Shown here piece by piece: positions 1-8,817 of a stretch of DNA of 64,000 nt. This DNA is from Mycoemilia scoparia (lineage: Eukaryota > Kickxellomycota > Kickxellomycetes > Kickxellales > Kickxellaceae). The position numbers were made by a program, and so were the translations under genes. Position 1 is the stretch's first letter. Each line of letters opens with the position of its first letter. The notes under the pieces were generated by a model that ran no database searches, was not told where the DNA came from, and saw only the letters and a list, made by a program, of their open reading frames with translations. The stretch spans positions 1 to 64,000 of the forward strand of contig JANBPU010000079.1 in assembly GCA_027575805.1 (NCBI GenBank). Direction: 5' to 3'.

Positions 1-27
1 TTTGACTTATTATTCTATATACACAAA

Positions 28-63
28 ATGACAAAGAATTATTGTGTTAAAGAAAAACACAGT

Positions 64-99
<36 letters not shown>

Positions 100-968
100 T
101 GTTTTAGCTATGTACGGCCGATGACTATAGAACTAAATTGATGATATAGATTATTGTGATATATTCTTAACACATGACTCGACATCTGTCCGAAAGGCAC
201 ACAACAGTGGATGGAAACACAAAGAGGCAGTCTACAGCTACTATAGAAGTAAGTTAAAGACACGCGCGGTTTTGCAATGTACTTTTGCGATGTACTATTT
301 CTTATTTTATTTGTTGTTTAAAATTTAGATCTCTCTGCAGAGCAAAGGCAAGCTGTCATTGATAGTGTTGTAAGGTCCCATGAACAGGGCATCGCTGCAC
401 CTCAAGGTAAGATAATAGCTTCCCTAATACTCACATCCAAAAGGCGTCTATATATAGGTATACTGATTTGTTTGTCTTGATGTCGTTAATGTTGTATAGG
501 CTGGCCAGGCGTCCAAAATGGGTTTGCACCTCCACATCCAATCCCTCCTCTTCATGGTATGTCGCTTATAGCTCATACAAGGGATCTCATGTTGGGAACG
601 GTATAGCTAAAAAATACTAACAATGGTTCTAAAAACTTATAGGATTCCCACCGAATATGGCAAGACCTCCACCTCCTCCGCCATTTGGAGGTCCACACCC
701 ACCACCACCACCAATCCCTTATCCCTCTACATCAGCTGTTTCTAATGGTATTCCAGTTCCAGGAAGCTCATCTGTTGCGCCACCACCGCCTCCTCCACAT
801 ATGTTTTCTGGACCACCTCCAGGAATTCCGCCAATGCCACCACCCCACCTTTTGCCGCCACCTGTAGCTACGAGTTCGGCAGATGTTGCGGGATCTAATA
901 ACAGACAGCCCCAAAGATCTACAGACGAATATATCCCACCGCCTTTACCTACGCACACCACCTCATAG
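28..968 (+). CDS. U1 small nuclear ribonucleoprotein C (U1-C/Yhc1)
   Basis: U1-C helps the U1 snRNP recognise 5' splice sites in the nucleus. I read five exons: 28-46, 150-248, 329-406, 500-556 and 643-968, giving about 192 aa. Exons 1-2 encode the matrin-type C2H2 zinc finger typical of the family: a CDYCD block, then [15 protein letters not shown] and WKHKEAV. The middle exons keep the family spacing and the last exon is a Pro/Gly-rich tail ([19 protein letters not shown]), also usual for U1-C. Introns 2-4 are ordinary GT-AG. Intron 1 is odd. Joining TGTG at 46 to the exon after the AG at 149 restores the finger perfectly but needs a TT-AG intron, while the nearest GT donor (44-45) would delete a zinc-binding Cys and Asp. 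The start is 27 bases from the window edge, so upstream sequence is unseen. Family assignment is firm; exon 1 is less so. Confidence 0.88.
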
Positions 969-1250
969 AAAGCATTTTGAGAGCTGAAGATGACAAGGCA
1001 GTCTGATCCAAAAAGCGAAAACAGCGCAGTGGTATAAAACCTGGCTTTAATTTTATATAATATTTTACTCTGGATTGCTATAATTGAGATTGATACTTGA
1101 TGCAAACAAACCTTATAACATTGTGGTTGATAGTGGGAACTCCATGTACACAGATGAATTTTTCAATGCAGCTTAGTAAATAAAAATATAGAATCAAAAA
1201 TAAACCAGATAAGTAAAAAAGAGACTAAAGAGATGATACGCACAAGTCGC

Positions 1251-2121
1251 CTACTGCATACAGTCATAACCAACAAGAATGTAGTTTGGATTGTGCCTGG
1301 TTACTGATGGAGACACCATTTCGAAGCCAGTGTACATGAACGCACGAACAAGCTCAATGGTTGAGCTCAAAGCCTTTGGCATACAGACGACAAGGTTGGT
1401 GCATTGCAAGGCTTCTTCGGCCAGCTCCATCAGGGCAAGAGAGCAGTCACGGAAGGCACGGTCGTTCCCCTCGAAGTTGGGGATGTAGATAAAAAGCTGG
1501 TTGTCCATAATGAACCCATGCCACCACTCGTTGCTGCACCGAGATGCCCTAAAGTATACGCTTGCATCTATTTTTGAGGACCCGTTTCCACTATTGGCGC
1601 TTGGAATGCCGAAGGGGAATACGGTCGAGGCCAGGTCGTTTGCAGAGTGCATAGATGCCAGCCACGCTGCTTTCATGCCGCCAGAAAAGCCGTAGCCATT
1701 GGTCTGCCTCTTTTTCCCCTTTAGCCTTTGGGGCATAACCCTTTTTACAGGGTCTGTTGGGCGTGCTCGTACCGAAGCTTCATCAAAAGCACCACCCGGA
1801 TTTTTTGCCCATTGTGTAATAGTACTTCTCACGTCTGTTGTTCCAAGTGCGTTCAACATAGCACTCGGCGGGATAGAAGCCAACACCATCCGCAGCGGCA
1901 GAGGCGGCATCCTCAAAGTCTGGGGACTCATTGTTCAAAGTATCCTCATCGCTGTACTCGCTGGAGAGGCTGTTAAGCGACATGGTGTTCATGGGTATGA
2001 TATCCATTTCATCGCCCGAGTTGGTTATACTACTACTACTACTACTTTTACTACTACTACTACTACTGCCGATGTTATCGTCAGAGCTGCATTCGGTAGT
2101 GCTAACACAGAATAGAGTCAT
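1251..2121 (-). CDS. ornithine decarboxylase antizyme, programmed +1 frameshift
   Basis: Antizyme binds ornithine decarboxylase, blocks it and targets it to the proteasome, limiting polyamines. Two overlapping frames make one protein. The first (2121 to 1783, 112 codons) is Ser-rich, with an AGT-codon run, and ends at a UGA. The second, in the +1 frame, runs on to 1251 and carries the conserved antizyme domain: LFIYIPNFEG, then LALMELAEEALQC and FMYTGFEMVSPS. The junction reads UGG UGC UUU UGA U. Reading UUU (1788-1786), skipping one U (1785) and continuing at GAU gives ...WCF-DEASV... and about 289 aa. This matches the known antizyme site UGG UGC UCC UGA U; a UUU UGA variant occurs in nematodes. 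In the family, shifting rises with polyamines, giving feedback control. No intron is needed. I did not identify a downstream RNA structure. Confidence 0.93.
1783..1797 (-). promoter_or_regulatory. antizyme +1 recoding site
   Basis: On the minus strand the bases read GGG TGG TGC TTT TGA TGA in the first frame. The TGG TGC N NN TGA T context is the conserved antizyme recoding motif. The zero frame meets two TGA codons in a row, and the +1 frame reads GAT GAA GCT without interruption. Stop-codon pausing at UGA, tuned by polyamines, is the established mechanism in the family. Confidence 0.9.
2031..2070. repeat. ACT/AGT trinucleotide repeat encoding poly-Ser
   Basis: A run of ACT triplets on the + strand, broken by a few substitutions, reads as AGT serine codons in the amino-terminal part of the antizyme. 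It probably varies in length between strains and is predicted to be disordered. Confidence 0.85.
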
Positions 2122-2758
2122 GGTGGTGGTGGTATGGTATGAAATACTACTTGTTTGAAGGCGTTGGCAAAATTTATTTGAAAAAGAACAAAAGGCTCGG
2201 TGTTGTTTCAGTCAGAAATGCGAAGCTATATATACATACACATAGAAATGTAGAGGGAAAATGAAAAATGGTTTCTGGCCACGTTCCAAAAGTGGTCTCG
2301 TCGTGCTGTGTGTTTCAGTCGTAGTTTAGGATATCGAAGGCTTACCTTTAGAAACAGAAACGTTGCGCTGGAAGTGCGGCAAAAGTCTTGGGACTAGGGT
2401 CAGCGTGGATAAAGTTAACAAGAGGTAAGAAATGTAAAGCAAGAAGTTGTGCGTGCATCAGACAGATTGACTTTTATGTGTGGACCCGGATTTGCATGAA
2501 ATGGAACAGCCAATAGACGACGTGCCAAATCACGAAATAACAATCCATTAGAAAATTATCAATTTGCTCACTAGTAAATCTTTGTCAAACTACTTAACCA
2601 TGCAGACTAGCAGAAGATAATTAATCAGCCAGCCGCTTGATTATCCACCAACTCCACTCTTGCTTATAATAGCGCAATGGGTTTTTGTCTGTTTGCAGCA
2701 GGTAACTGGGTTAAACTAGCTGTTCGCCCTATGGCGAAATTTCACTAGTGATAAAATA

Positions 2759-2922
2759 TATAGCAGAGTAGTCACCTCTAAAAGGATACTAGGATATTCC
2801 CTTGAATACTAACCTATTGTCGCAGAGACTCCAGCTAAAATATATGGGCTATGGGCCGATTTTTGCAGGAGATGTATGAGCGTGCCAACCTGCTTCCTTT
2901 TGATGGAGAACTACTTGCCATT
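2759..2922 (-). repeat. family A repeat, copy 1
   Basis: About 160 bp, minus orientation, defined by the start ATGGCAAGTTCTCCATCAAA and the inner block CCATACATTTTAGCTGG of the consensus. It pairs with the inverted copy at 3246-3402, to which it is closer than to any other copy. Confidence 0.85.
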
Positions 2923-3042
2923 TGGGAGATAATTTTTGAAGGGTGAATGTTTACTAGTAAAACTGGGCATCCATTTGGTTGTGGTTGTGCCCCTGTAGCC
3001 ATTGGCCTCCAAAAGATACCCTTCAAAAATCATGATCCATAT
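2921..3042 (+). repeat. family B2 repeat (MITE-like), copy 1
   Basis: About 120 bp bounded by inverted ends ATTTTTGAAGGGTG and CACCCTTCAAAAAT-like sequence, with CCATAT just outside. The inside shares the ACTAGTAAAACTGG and CATCCATTTGG blocks with the copies near 30.3 kb and 46.2 kb. It has no coding capacity and lies between two inverted A copies. Confidence 0.8.
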
Positions 3043-3245
3043 ATAAGAAATGTATGGAAGCACTCTGTATTATTTACATGAACTATATTCAACAAAGTCA
3101 TAGCTTGGAATCACTTAGGCTACGATTGCTCCAGCATTTTGTTTCGCTTTTGATATGATTGTGGGCATAAATGAATTAATTTGGGAATGGTGCGTTATAA
3201 GCTATGCAAAACTGGCTCCATTAAAATGATCATAATTCATTCTAG

Positions 3246-3402
3246 ATGGCAAGTTCTCGACCAAAAGGGAACAGATTGGTACACTCGTACATTCCCTGCA
3301 AGTCGGCCCATAGACCATACATTTTAGCTGGAGTCTCAGCGACAATAGGCTAGTATTCAAGGGAATATCCTAGTATCCTTTTAGAGGTGACTACTCTGCC
3401 AT
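3246..3402 (+). repeat. family A repeat, copy 2
   Basis: Plus orientation, nearly full length, from ATGGCAAGTTCTC to GACTACTCTGCCAT. The two ends are imperfect inverted repeats of each other. Together with copy 1 it forms a large fold-back of about 160 bp arms around a 320 bp loop, and the match continues into the AT-rich flanks. Confidence 0.87.
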
Positions 3403-3662
3403 ATAAATCTATTTTATCAAAAATCATGCACTACCAACGCTTGTTTTCCCAAAGAAAGCTGAAAAATCAATTCAAAAAAATCATTCTAAAACTGGGGGGT
3501 GTTTTTATGAGAAAGCTGCTCTTTGATGATGGGCAACATGCCAACCAATTTTTTATATAAAAGTAGGCCATTTTCCCGAAAAGGTTGTAATGGGATACAT
3601 TAAAGTTTTGTATTAACATTCAAACCGTTTTTATTGAAATTATAACTCTATTTAAAATTGAC

Positions 3663-6600
3663 ATGGGAATCCCAAAGTATTTTCGCTGGCTATCAGAGAG
3701 ATATCCACTCTCAGGCCAACTCTTGACCCAGGTGCCGGAATTTGATGGCCTCTATCTTGACATGAATGGTATCATTCACAACTGCTCGCACCCAGAGGGC
3801 AAGTCCTTGACCGAATCCGAAACGTTCATAAACATCTTCAACTATATCGACTTTGTGTTTGCAAAGATCAAGCCAAAAAAGGTATTTTACATGGCCATTG
3901 ACGGCGTTGCTCCACGCGCGAAAATGAATGAGCAGCGGGGTCGCCGTTTCCGTGCTGCTGCCGAACGCCAATCTGAGAGCAGCTTTGACTCCAATTGCAT
4001 CACCCCAGGTACCGAATTCATGGCGCGCCTTACCGAGGGCATCCGCTACTTCATAGTTAAAAAGGTAAGCGAAGACAAAGAATGGCAGCAGCCCAAGATT
4101 ATTTTTTCTGGGCACGAAGTTCCTGGCGAGGGCGAGCACAAGATTGTGGACTATATCCGCAAGCACCGTACACCTAATGAAAGACATTGCCTGTATGGTC
4201 TGGATGCCGACCTTATTATGCTTGGCCTTGCTCTTCATGAACCTCATGTATGCCTTCTTCGTGAGGAGGTTTTCAGACCAGCATCAATAAAGGTGGACTC
4301 GTCAGACCCCCAGTTCCAGAGATTCTTTTTGTTCCACCTCTCAGTTTTGCGTGGGTGCTTGGAGAAGGAGTTCGAGTCCCTCAAGCCCTTCGACCTCGAA
4401 AGAATCATCGACGACTATGTTTTTATCAACATGCTTGTTGGGAATGACTTTTTGCCTACAATCCCAGACTTGAAAATCGGCGACGATGGCATCATGGTAC
4501 TAATGGATGCATACCGGCAGATCGATCCACCTCGTAGGGGATACCTCCACGACCAAGGAGTCGTAAATTTCACACAGCTCCAAAGGCTGATGCGTATCTT
4601 GTCAAAGTTCGAGGTAGCTGCATATCAGCACAAAAAATCCAGAGACGCAAAGGAGAAAAGCAGTGAGGACATTGAAGACAGGCAAGGCTTTTATGAATAT
4701 GTAGCCCACTATTACAAGGTAAAGATGAACATAGATTATCCAATTCCCAACATCGATGAGGAGTTTCCCTCTCCTCCAGAGTCCGTGATCCCGCTGTGCA
4801 GCGACTACATCAAAACCATCCAGTGGGTGCTTCGCTACTACTTTACGGGCATGCCGTCGTGGTCCTGGTTCTATCCCCACCACTATGCACCCCGCATCGC
4901 AGACCTGTGCACAGGCCTCGAAAAGTATGGGGTTGACGGCTTTGAGCTGGACCAGCCCTATCGTCCATTTGAGCAGCTGATGAGTGTTCTTCCGGCCAAG
5001 TCCCGGAGCCTTATTCCCCAGGCATACCGCAAACTGATGGTTGATGCAGATTCGCCCATCATTGATTTTTATCCAGAGAAATTCGACACTGACCTTAACG
5101 GCAAGCAAATGCCATGGGAGGCTGTCGTATTGATCGACTTTATTAACATTTCCAGACTAAGAGCTGCCATCTTGCCACTTGCTGATATGCTAACAACAGA
5201 GGAGCAAGCGAGGAATGAGCTTGGCAGGGTATTTATATTTGTTCCACAGGCCCCGGAAGTAAACGAATACCCCTCGCCTTTCCCCGACTTCTTGCCCTCT
5301 ATCAGTAATCCCAGATGTCGCATGGAGCCATTCGAACCCAAAGACCCCTCCAGCATCAAGTATGGCATTCTACCAGGAACACGCTCAAGCGATCAGCTCC
5401 TCCCCGGATTCCCATCCCTGGACACACTGCCCCACTCTGCTAGCTTCAGGTTCCACCATGTCCGAGTATTTCTTCAGGACTCAGGGCTGGAATCACTAGT
5501 AGTTAACCTTGACCCTCTAAGAAAGCGTTTTCCATCTGGCTGCATAGACTACGGCACCAGCCCTCCAACTATTCATAGCTCGTTCGCAAAGTCCATATTG
5601 TCCAAGAAGCGCGTGTTCGTGGAGTGGCCATATTTGCGGGATGCCAAGCCCATTGCTGTATGGGATGCTTTTGGTCGCCACTTCGTTGACGATGAGGGGA
5701 TCTTGCAAGTTGTTGAGCATGGCCGAGACGAAAAGGATTTGTGGAAGTCCAAGACCAAAAGGGAAACCAACTTTATGTCTAAACGTATGGCTATTACAAT
5801 GGAAGATCCCATTGTCATGATCGAGGCCCACATGTTTGAAACAATGGAGGTTCATCCAGGAGGCGCAAGAACTCGCAAATACCACAAAGATGCCTTTTTG
5901 TTCAACCTGAATGCAACAATAATCGAAGAGGGACTGTGGGGCCAGGATCCTAGGTATCAGGAGCTTTGTCAAGAGCCTCTCGCCAGCAGGCATCCCTTGG
6001 GCTCAGAGGTCATTTATCTAGGCAAGGGTCAAAACTATGGTAAGGCTGCTGTGATATCAGGCTACTCAGAAGGTACTGGGCTGAACATCGATATACAGCC
6101 AGCTCCGTCGGAATTGCCTCATGAAGATGTAAAAAGGTTTATTGAGCAAGAAGATGAAGTGTACTATTCCATGGAGGACGTTGCTGAAAAGTGCGGCCTT
6201 GAGTTAGAAATAGTAAAGCGACTAGTTGGCTCCGTAGACGTGAAAACTAAAAAAGGATCGCGAATCGACCTCGGGTTAAACCTAGTTCCAAGTCCACGAG
6301 GGAAGAAAGCATTTGGTTATTCTCGATTAAATGAAGGAGCATGGTGCTTCACTGCTGCTGCCATAGATCTTGTAAAAGAGTACTCTACCAAGTTCCCAAG
6401 GATTGTTCCAAAGCTGGCCAATTTGAAACTTAATGGCCTCAACTATTCTGACAAGATATTTGAAAGTGAAGTGGAAGCTGAGAGTATTAATTCATGGCTT
6501 AAAAACAAAAGTGATGAGCTATTCCAAGTTGACATCAACTTTGAAGGACTAAACAGCGCATCAATTCGCGATATAATATACAATATAGACGATGATAGCC

Positions 6601-6962
6601 AGAAAACAGTTGGCCCAATTAATGTTTCTAATGTTGAAGAATCTAGAGTATTGCGAATCAAGGATGCGCAGTATCAGCTTAATAGTCAGCACTTTTCCAT
6701 TGGTGACAGGGTTGTGAACATCATGAACGGTGGATGCTCAGTTCAATTCGGAGTAACAGGATTTGTGTCTGGAGCTATCATTAATTTCAAAACCAAGGAT
6801 GTTACCATGGTTGAAGTTGTCTTCGACGAACCATTTATTGCCGGCTCCAACCTGAACAATCGTTGCCCAGATTTCCGTGGGATCTGCCTACAACCATGGA
6901 TGCTCCTCAATATCACAAACAAACAATATGAAATTACTACCTGCACAGAGACACAGAAATAG
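3663..6962 (+). CDS. 5'-3' exoribonuclease 1 (XRN1)
   Basis: XRN1 degrades decapped mRNA in the cytoplasm and couples decay to transcription. One intronless frame gives 1099 aa. The amino end MGIPKYFRWLSERYP is XRN1-type (XRN2/Rat1 begins differently). Metal-binding blocks are present: YLDMNGIIHN, MAIDGVAPRAKMNEQR, EGEHKIVDY, LDADLIMLGL and LVGNDFLP. The carboxy-terminal accessory domains are also recognisable, ending with the SH3-like block GDRVVNIMNGG ... NNRCPDFRG ... LLNITNKQY. The protein stops there. Yeast and human XRN1 carry several hundred further residues of mostly disordered tail that recruit decapping factors, so this is a core-only form. No downstream exon was found in the next 450 bases. 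The start is the first ATG and matches the family start exactly. Confidence 0.96.
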   Translation: MGIPKYFRWLSERYPLSGQLLTQVPEFDGLYLDMNGIIHNCSHPEGKSLTESETFINIFNYIDFVFAKIKPKKVFYMAIDGVAPRAKMNEQRGRRFRAAAERQSESSFDSNCITPGTEFMARLTEGIRYFIVKKVSEDKEWQQPKIIFSGHEVPGEGEHKIVDYIRKHRTPNERHCLYGLDADLIMLGLALHEPHVCLLREEVFRPASIKVDSSDPQFQRFFLFHLSVLRGCLEKEFESLKPFDLERIIDDYVFINMLVGNDFLPTIPDLKIGDDGIMVLMDAYRQIDPPRRGYLHDQGVVNFTQLQRLMRILSKFEVAAYQHKKSRDAKEKSSEDIEDRQGFYEYVAHYYKVKMNIDYPIPNIDEEFPSPPESVIPLCSDYIKTIQWVLRYYFTGMPSWSWFYPHHYAPRIADLCTGLEKYGVDGFELDQPYRPFEQLMSVLPAKSRSLIPQAYRKLMVDADSPIIDFYPEKFDTDLNGKQMPWEAVVLIDFINISRLRAAILPLADMLTTEEQARNELGRVFIFVPQAPEVNEYPSPFPDFLPSISNPRCRMEPFEPKDPSSIKYGILPGTRSSDQLLPGFPSLDTLPHSASFRFHHVRVFLQDSGLESLVVNLDPLRKRFPSGCIDYGTSPPTIHSSFAKSILSKKRVFVEWPYLRDAKPIAVWDAFGRHFVDDEGILQVVEHGRDEKDLWKSKTKRETNFMSKRMAITMEDPIVMIEAHMFETMEVHPGGARTRKYHKDAFLFNLNATIIEEGLWGQDPRYQELCQEPLASRHPLGSEVIYLGKGQNYGKAAVISGYSEGTGLNIDIQPAPSELPHEDVKRFIEQEDEVYYSMEDVAEKCGLELEIVKRLVGSVDVKTKKGSRIDLGLNLVPSPRGKKAFGYSRLNEGAWCFTAAAIDLVKEYSTKFPRIVPKLANLKLNGLNYSDKIFESEVEAESINSWLKNKSDELFQVDINFEGLNSASIRDIIYNIDDDSQKTVGPINVSNVEESRVLRIKDAQYQLNSQHFSIGDRVVNIMNGGCSVQFGVTGFVSGAIINFKTKDVTMVEVVFDEPFIAGSNLNNRCPDFRGICLQPWMLLNITNKQYEITTCTETQK

Positions 6963-7431
6963 TTTATATTTCTGATGATGGGCTTTATGTATTATTGATT
7001 TTAAAGTAACTACCCATATTTCTTTGAAAAATCAAAAGATAAACATGTATAATGAAACTGTTATTGATTGTTGTTGTTATTATTATAATACGAAAATATA
7101 AGCATTAACCATTTTATCAGTAAATACCATGAACATTACTACTTACACTGCAAAGAAATTATAAACAAATTAGCGTATAATTAACTTGGTTTACCAAGAT
7201 CGAAAAAGGCCAAGTATTTTTGAATTGAGCTGTTTATTTTAGTGCGAAGCATTTGGAAATGGCGGCACTCCCATAAGATCACAGTTTCCACAATAGCACA
7301 CAATACTAACAAACAACAGGAATTATAAAAGCCCGGCTATGAATTGCTCTCTATAATTGAGGTCTTCATGCCAGCAATATCACATAGCATCGTATTTGCG
7401 AAGATAAAGCCCAAGATACTAGGGGGTAGCC
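6963..7431. other. AT-rich spacer
   Basis: Terminator side of XRN1 and presumed promoter of the next small gene. No repeat or RNA gene recognised. Confidence 0.5.
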
Positions 7432-7747
7432 ATGGCACATGGGCAGTATGGAATTGTTCTAGTTGCATTCTTCCTCGGGTATCTCATAAGAGAATTCCAG
7501 CTTGTTCATATCGACTTAGTGAATGATGGGGCAAAGGGGCTTTTTGCATCAACACACCCTCTGGTAAGTAAATCGAATAAAAAACAATAGTGGGCATGAG
7601 CTAAAGGCTTACAATTGCATGTCAAATTGTGGGGAATAGATTCTGGTGGGTCTTGCTTTCATTTTTCTGCTTGGAATATACGGAATAATACTATGGCCCC
7701 TCGAGAGAATAGCCGAAAATAAATCAAAAATGGTAAAGATAGCATGA
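7432..7747 (+). CDS. small two-helix membrane protein, unknown
   Basis: Not recognised. Two exons, 7432-7563 and 7640-7747, join in phase with a clean GTAAGT donor and an AG acceptor to give about 79 aa. Helix 1 is near residues 7-20 (YGIVLVAFFLGYLI), followed by a polar loop (HIDLVNDGAKG). Helix 2 begins right after the splice junction (ILVGLAFIFLLGIYGIILW). The tail is basic (ERIAENKSKMVKIA). The pattern suits a small subunit of an ER or mitochondrial membrane complex, but I cannot say which. An ATG at 7368 opens a different frame and is not the start. A last tiny intron at ATG|gtaaag is possible and would alter the final residues. Confidence 0.5.
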
Positions 7748-8043
7748 TATCTGGCTCATTTTCCAACATGGTGTGCTGAAAGGTATTAACAATGGTTGCA
7801 ATAACTTTAGGATAATGGATACAACATCCGGACATCTGCCAGAGAACACTTGAAGCGGCGGGGTAGCTATTGATTTTTGGTGCCATAATTTGGTCACCAC
7901 GCAGGCGCGGATCAAACAATTTTTGATACAAAAAAGTACAAAAATTTCATTATGCATTTTTCAAAAAAATTGTAAAGCCAAGACAAGACAGACGCATTTA
8001 TCAACATATTATTTCAACATATTCATTTTAATAAGGCTCAATA

Positions 8044-8542
8044 ATGTCACAGAAGCTGTCTAAAAAGGCCATTTCGGACCTCATAAAGATTAAGCCTCCA
8101 AAAGGCGCAAAAAAATCCACAACCACACCCAAAAAGACAATCAGTAAGTAAAGAAAACCTTTATAGCTATACGTCCCATCCGCTCAGGGGTTGGCGTACT
8201 TCTCTAATAGAAACATCTTCCCAAACATTCGTGTAGAAAAACATATCACAAAACAAAATGAGAAGAGGGACAAGGAAAAGAACCTGCAACACAACCTGGA
8301 ATTACTGGCAAGGACCACTATAGTTTGCGAAAATGAACACAGGCTAAGAAGCAAGGTAACAAAGTGCTTTAATCTGTTGTCGCTTTCAACACCGAGAAAC
8401 AAGTGTTGCCAACCCTAATAATAAATCCCTTTGTCTTTTATAGATCAACACTCTCTTGGAAAAGCAAGAAAAGGGAGAAGTCATTATCAAGAAGAAAAAG
8501 AGACGCACTCGGTTCTACGACTACGATTCCGACTCTGACTAA
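8044..8542 (+). CDS. small lysine-rich protein, unknown
   Basis: Not recognised. Three exons (8044-8147, 8211-8355, 8444-8542) give 115 aa. The amino end is Lys-rich (MSQKLSKKAISDLIKIKPPK), and the middle is a likely helix or coiled coil (TKQNEKRDKEKNLQHNLELL). The end is a basic patch followed by an acidic one (KKKKRRTRFYDYDSDSD), as in small nuclear or nucleolar proteins. The first intron has two overlapping donors. The one at 8148 with the acceptor at 8210 keeps the frame; the other choices hit stops. The gene lies 296 bp after the small membrane-protein gene on the same strand. Confidence 0.5.
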
Positions 8543-8817
8543 AATGATTTTAAATGGCTTGTTTAAGACACCAAAAATACTATTTCTAGTGTTGAACTCA
8601 ATAGACTGAATGCCCTTTTATATCTGACTAACTCTGGCAAGCCGATAAACAAAAGTGATTTCTATAGAGGATTAGCAACAACGTGGTGAAAATGAAACTT
8701 TGTATATATAGCTTAGTGATAAGAATAATAAATGCAATATGGCCATATTCTTGTATGGATCATCTGTTTATTGACTATACAAGGTACACGTAGCTTATAA
8801 CTATGAAGAAACCTGCT

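Larger units (their letters stand above)
2122..3662. other. 1.5 kb spacer with nested repeats
   Basis: No gene recognised. This stretch separates the divergent antizyme and XRN1 genes and so holds both promoters. Its centre (2759-3402) is a family A repeat, a family B repeat and a second, inverted family A repeat, listed separately. The last 250 bases before XRN1 are AT-rich without a clear motif. Confidence 0.7.

Noticed and set aside
28..150. An extra microexon that would rescue U1-C intron 1 with GT-AG sites
   Set aside because: A four-base exon after the AG near 111 restores the phase but gives a C-x3-C spacing that does not fit the zinc finger.
1251..2121. Two separate overlapping genes on the minus strand
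   Set aside because: The upstream frame ends exactly at an antizyme-type UGA recoding site and the downstream frame holds the antizyme domain; one frameshifted gene explains both.
3711..5993. Long open frames antisense to XRN1
   Set aside because: They mirror the XRN1 codons, have no family similarity and no splice signals; treated as shadows.
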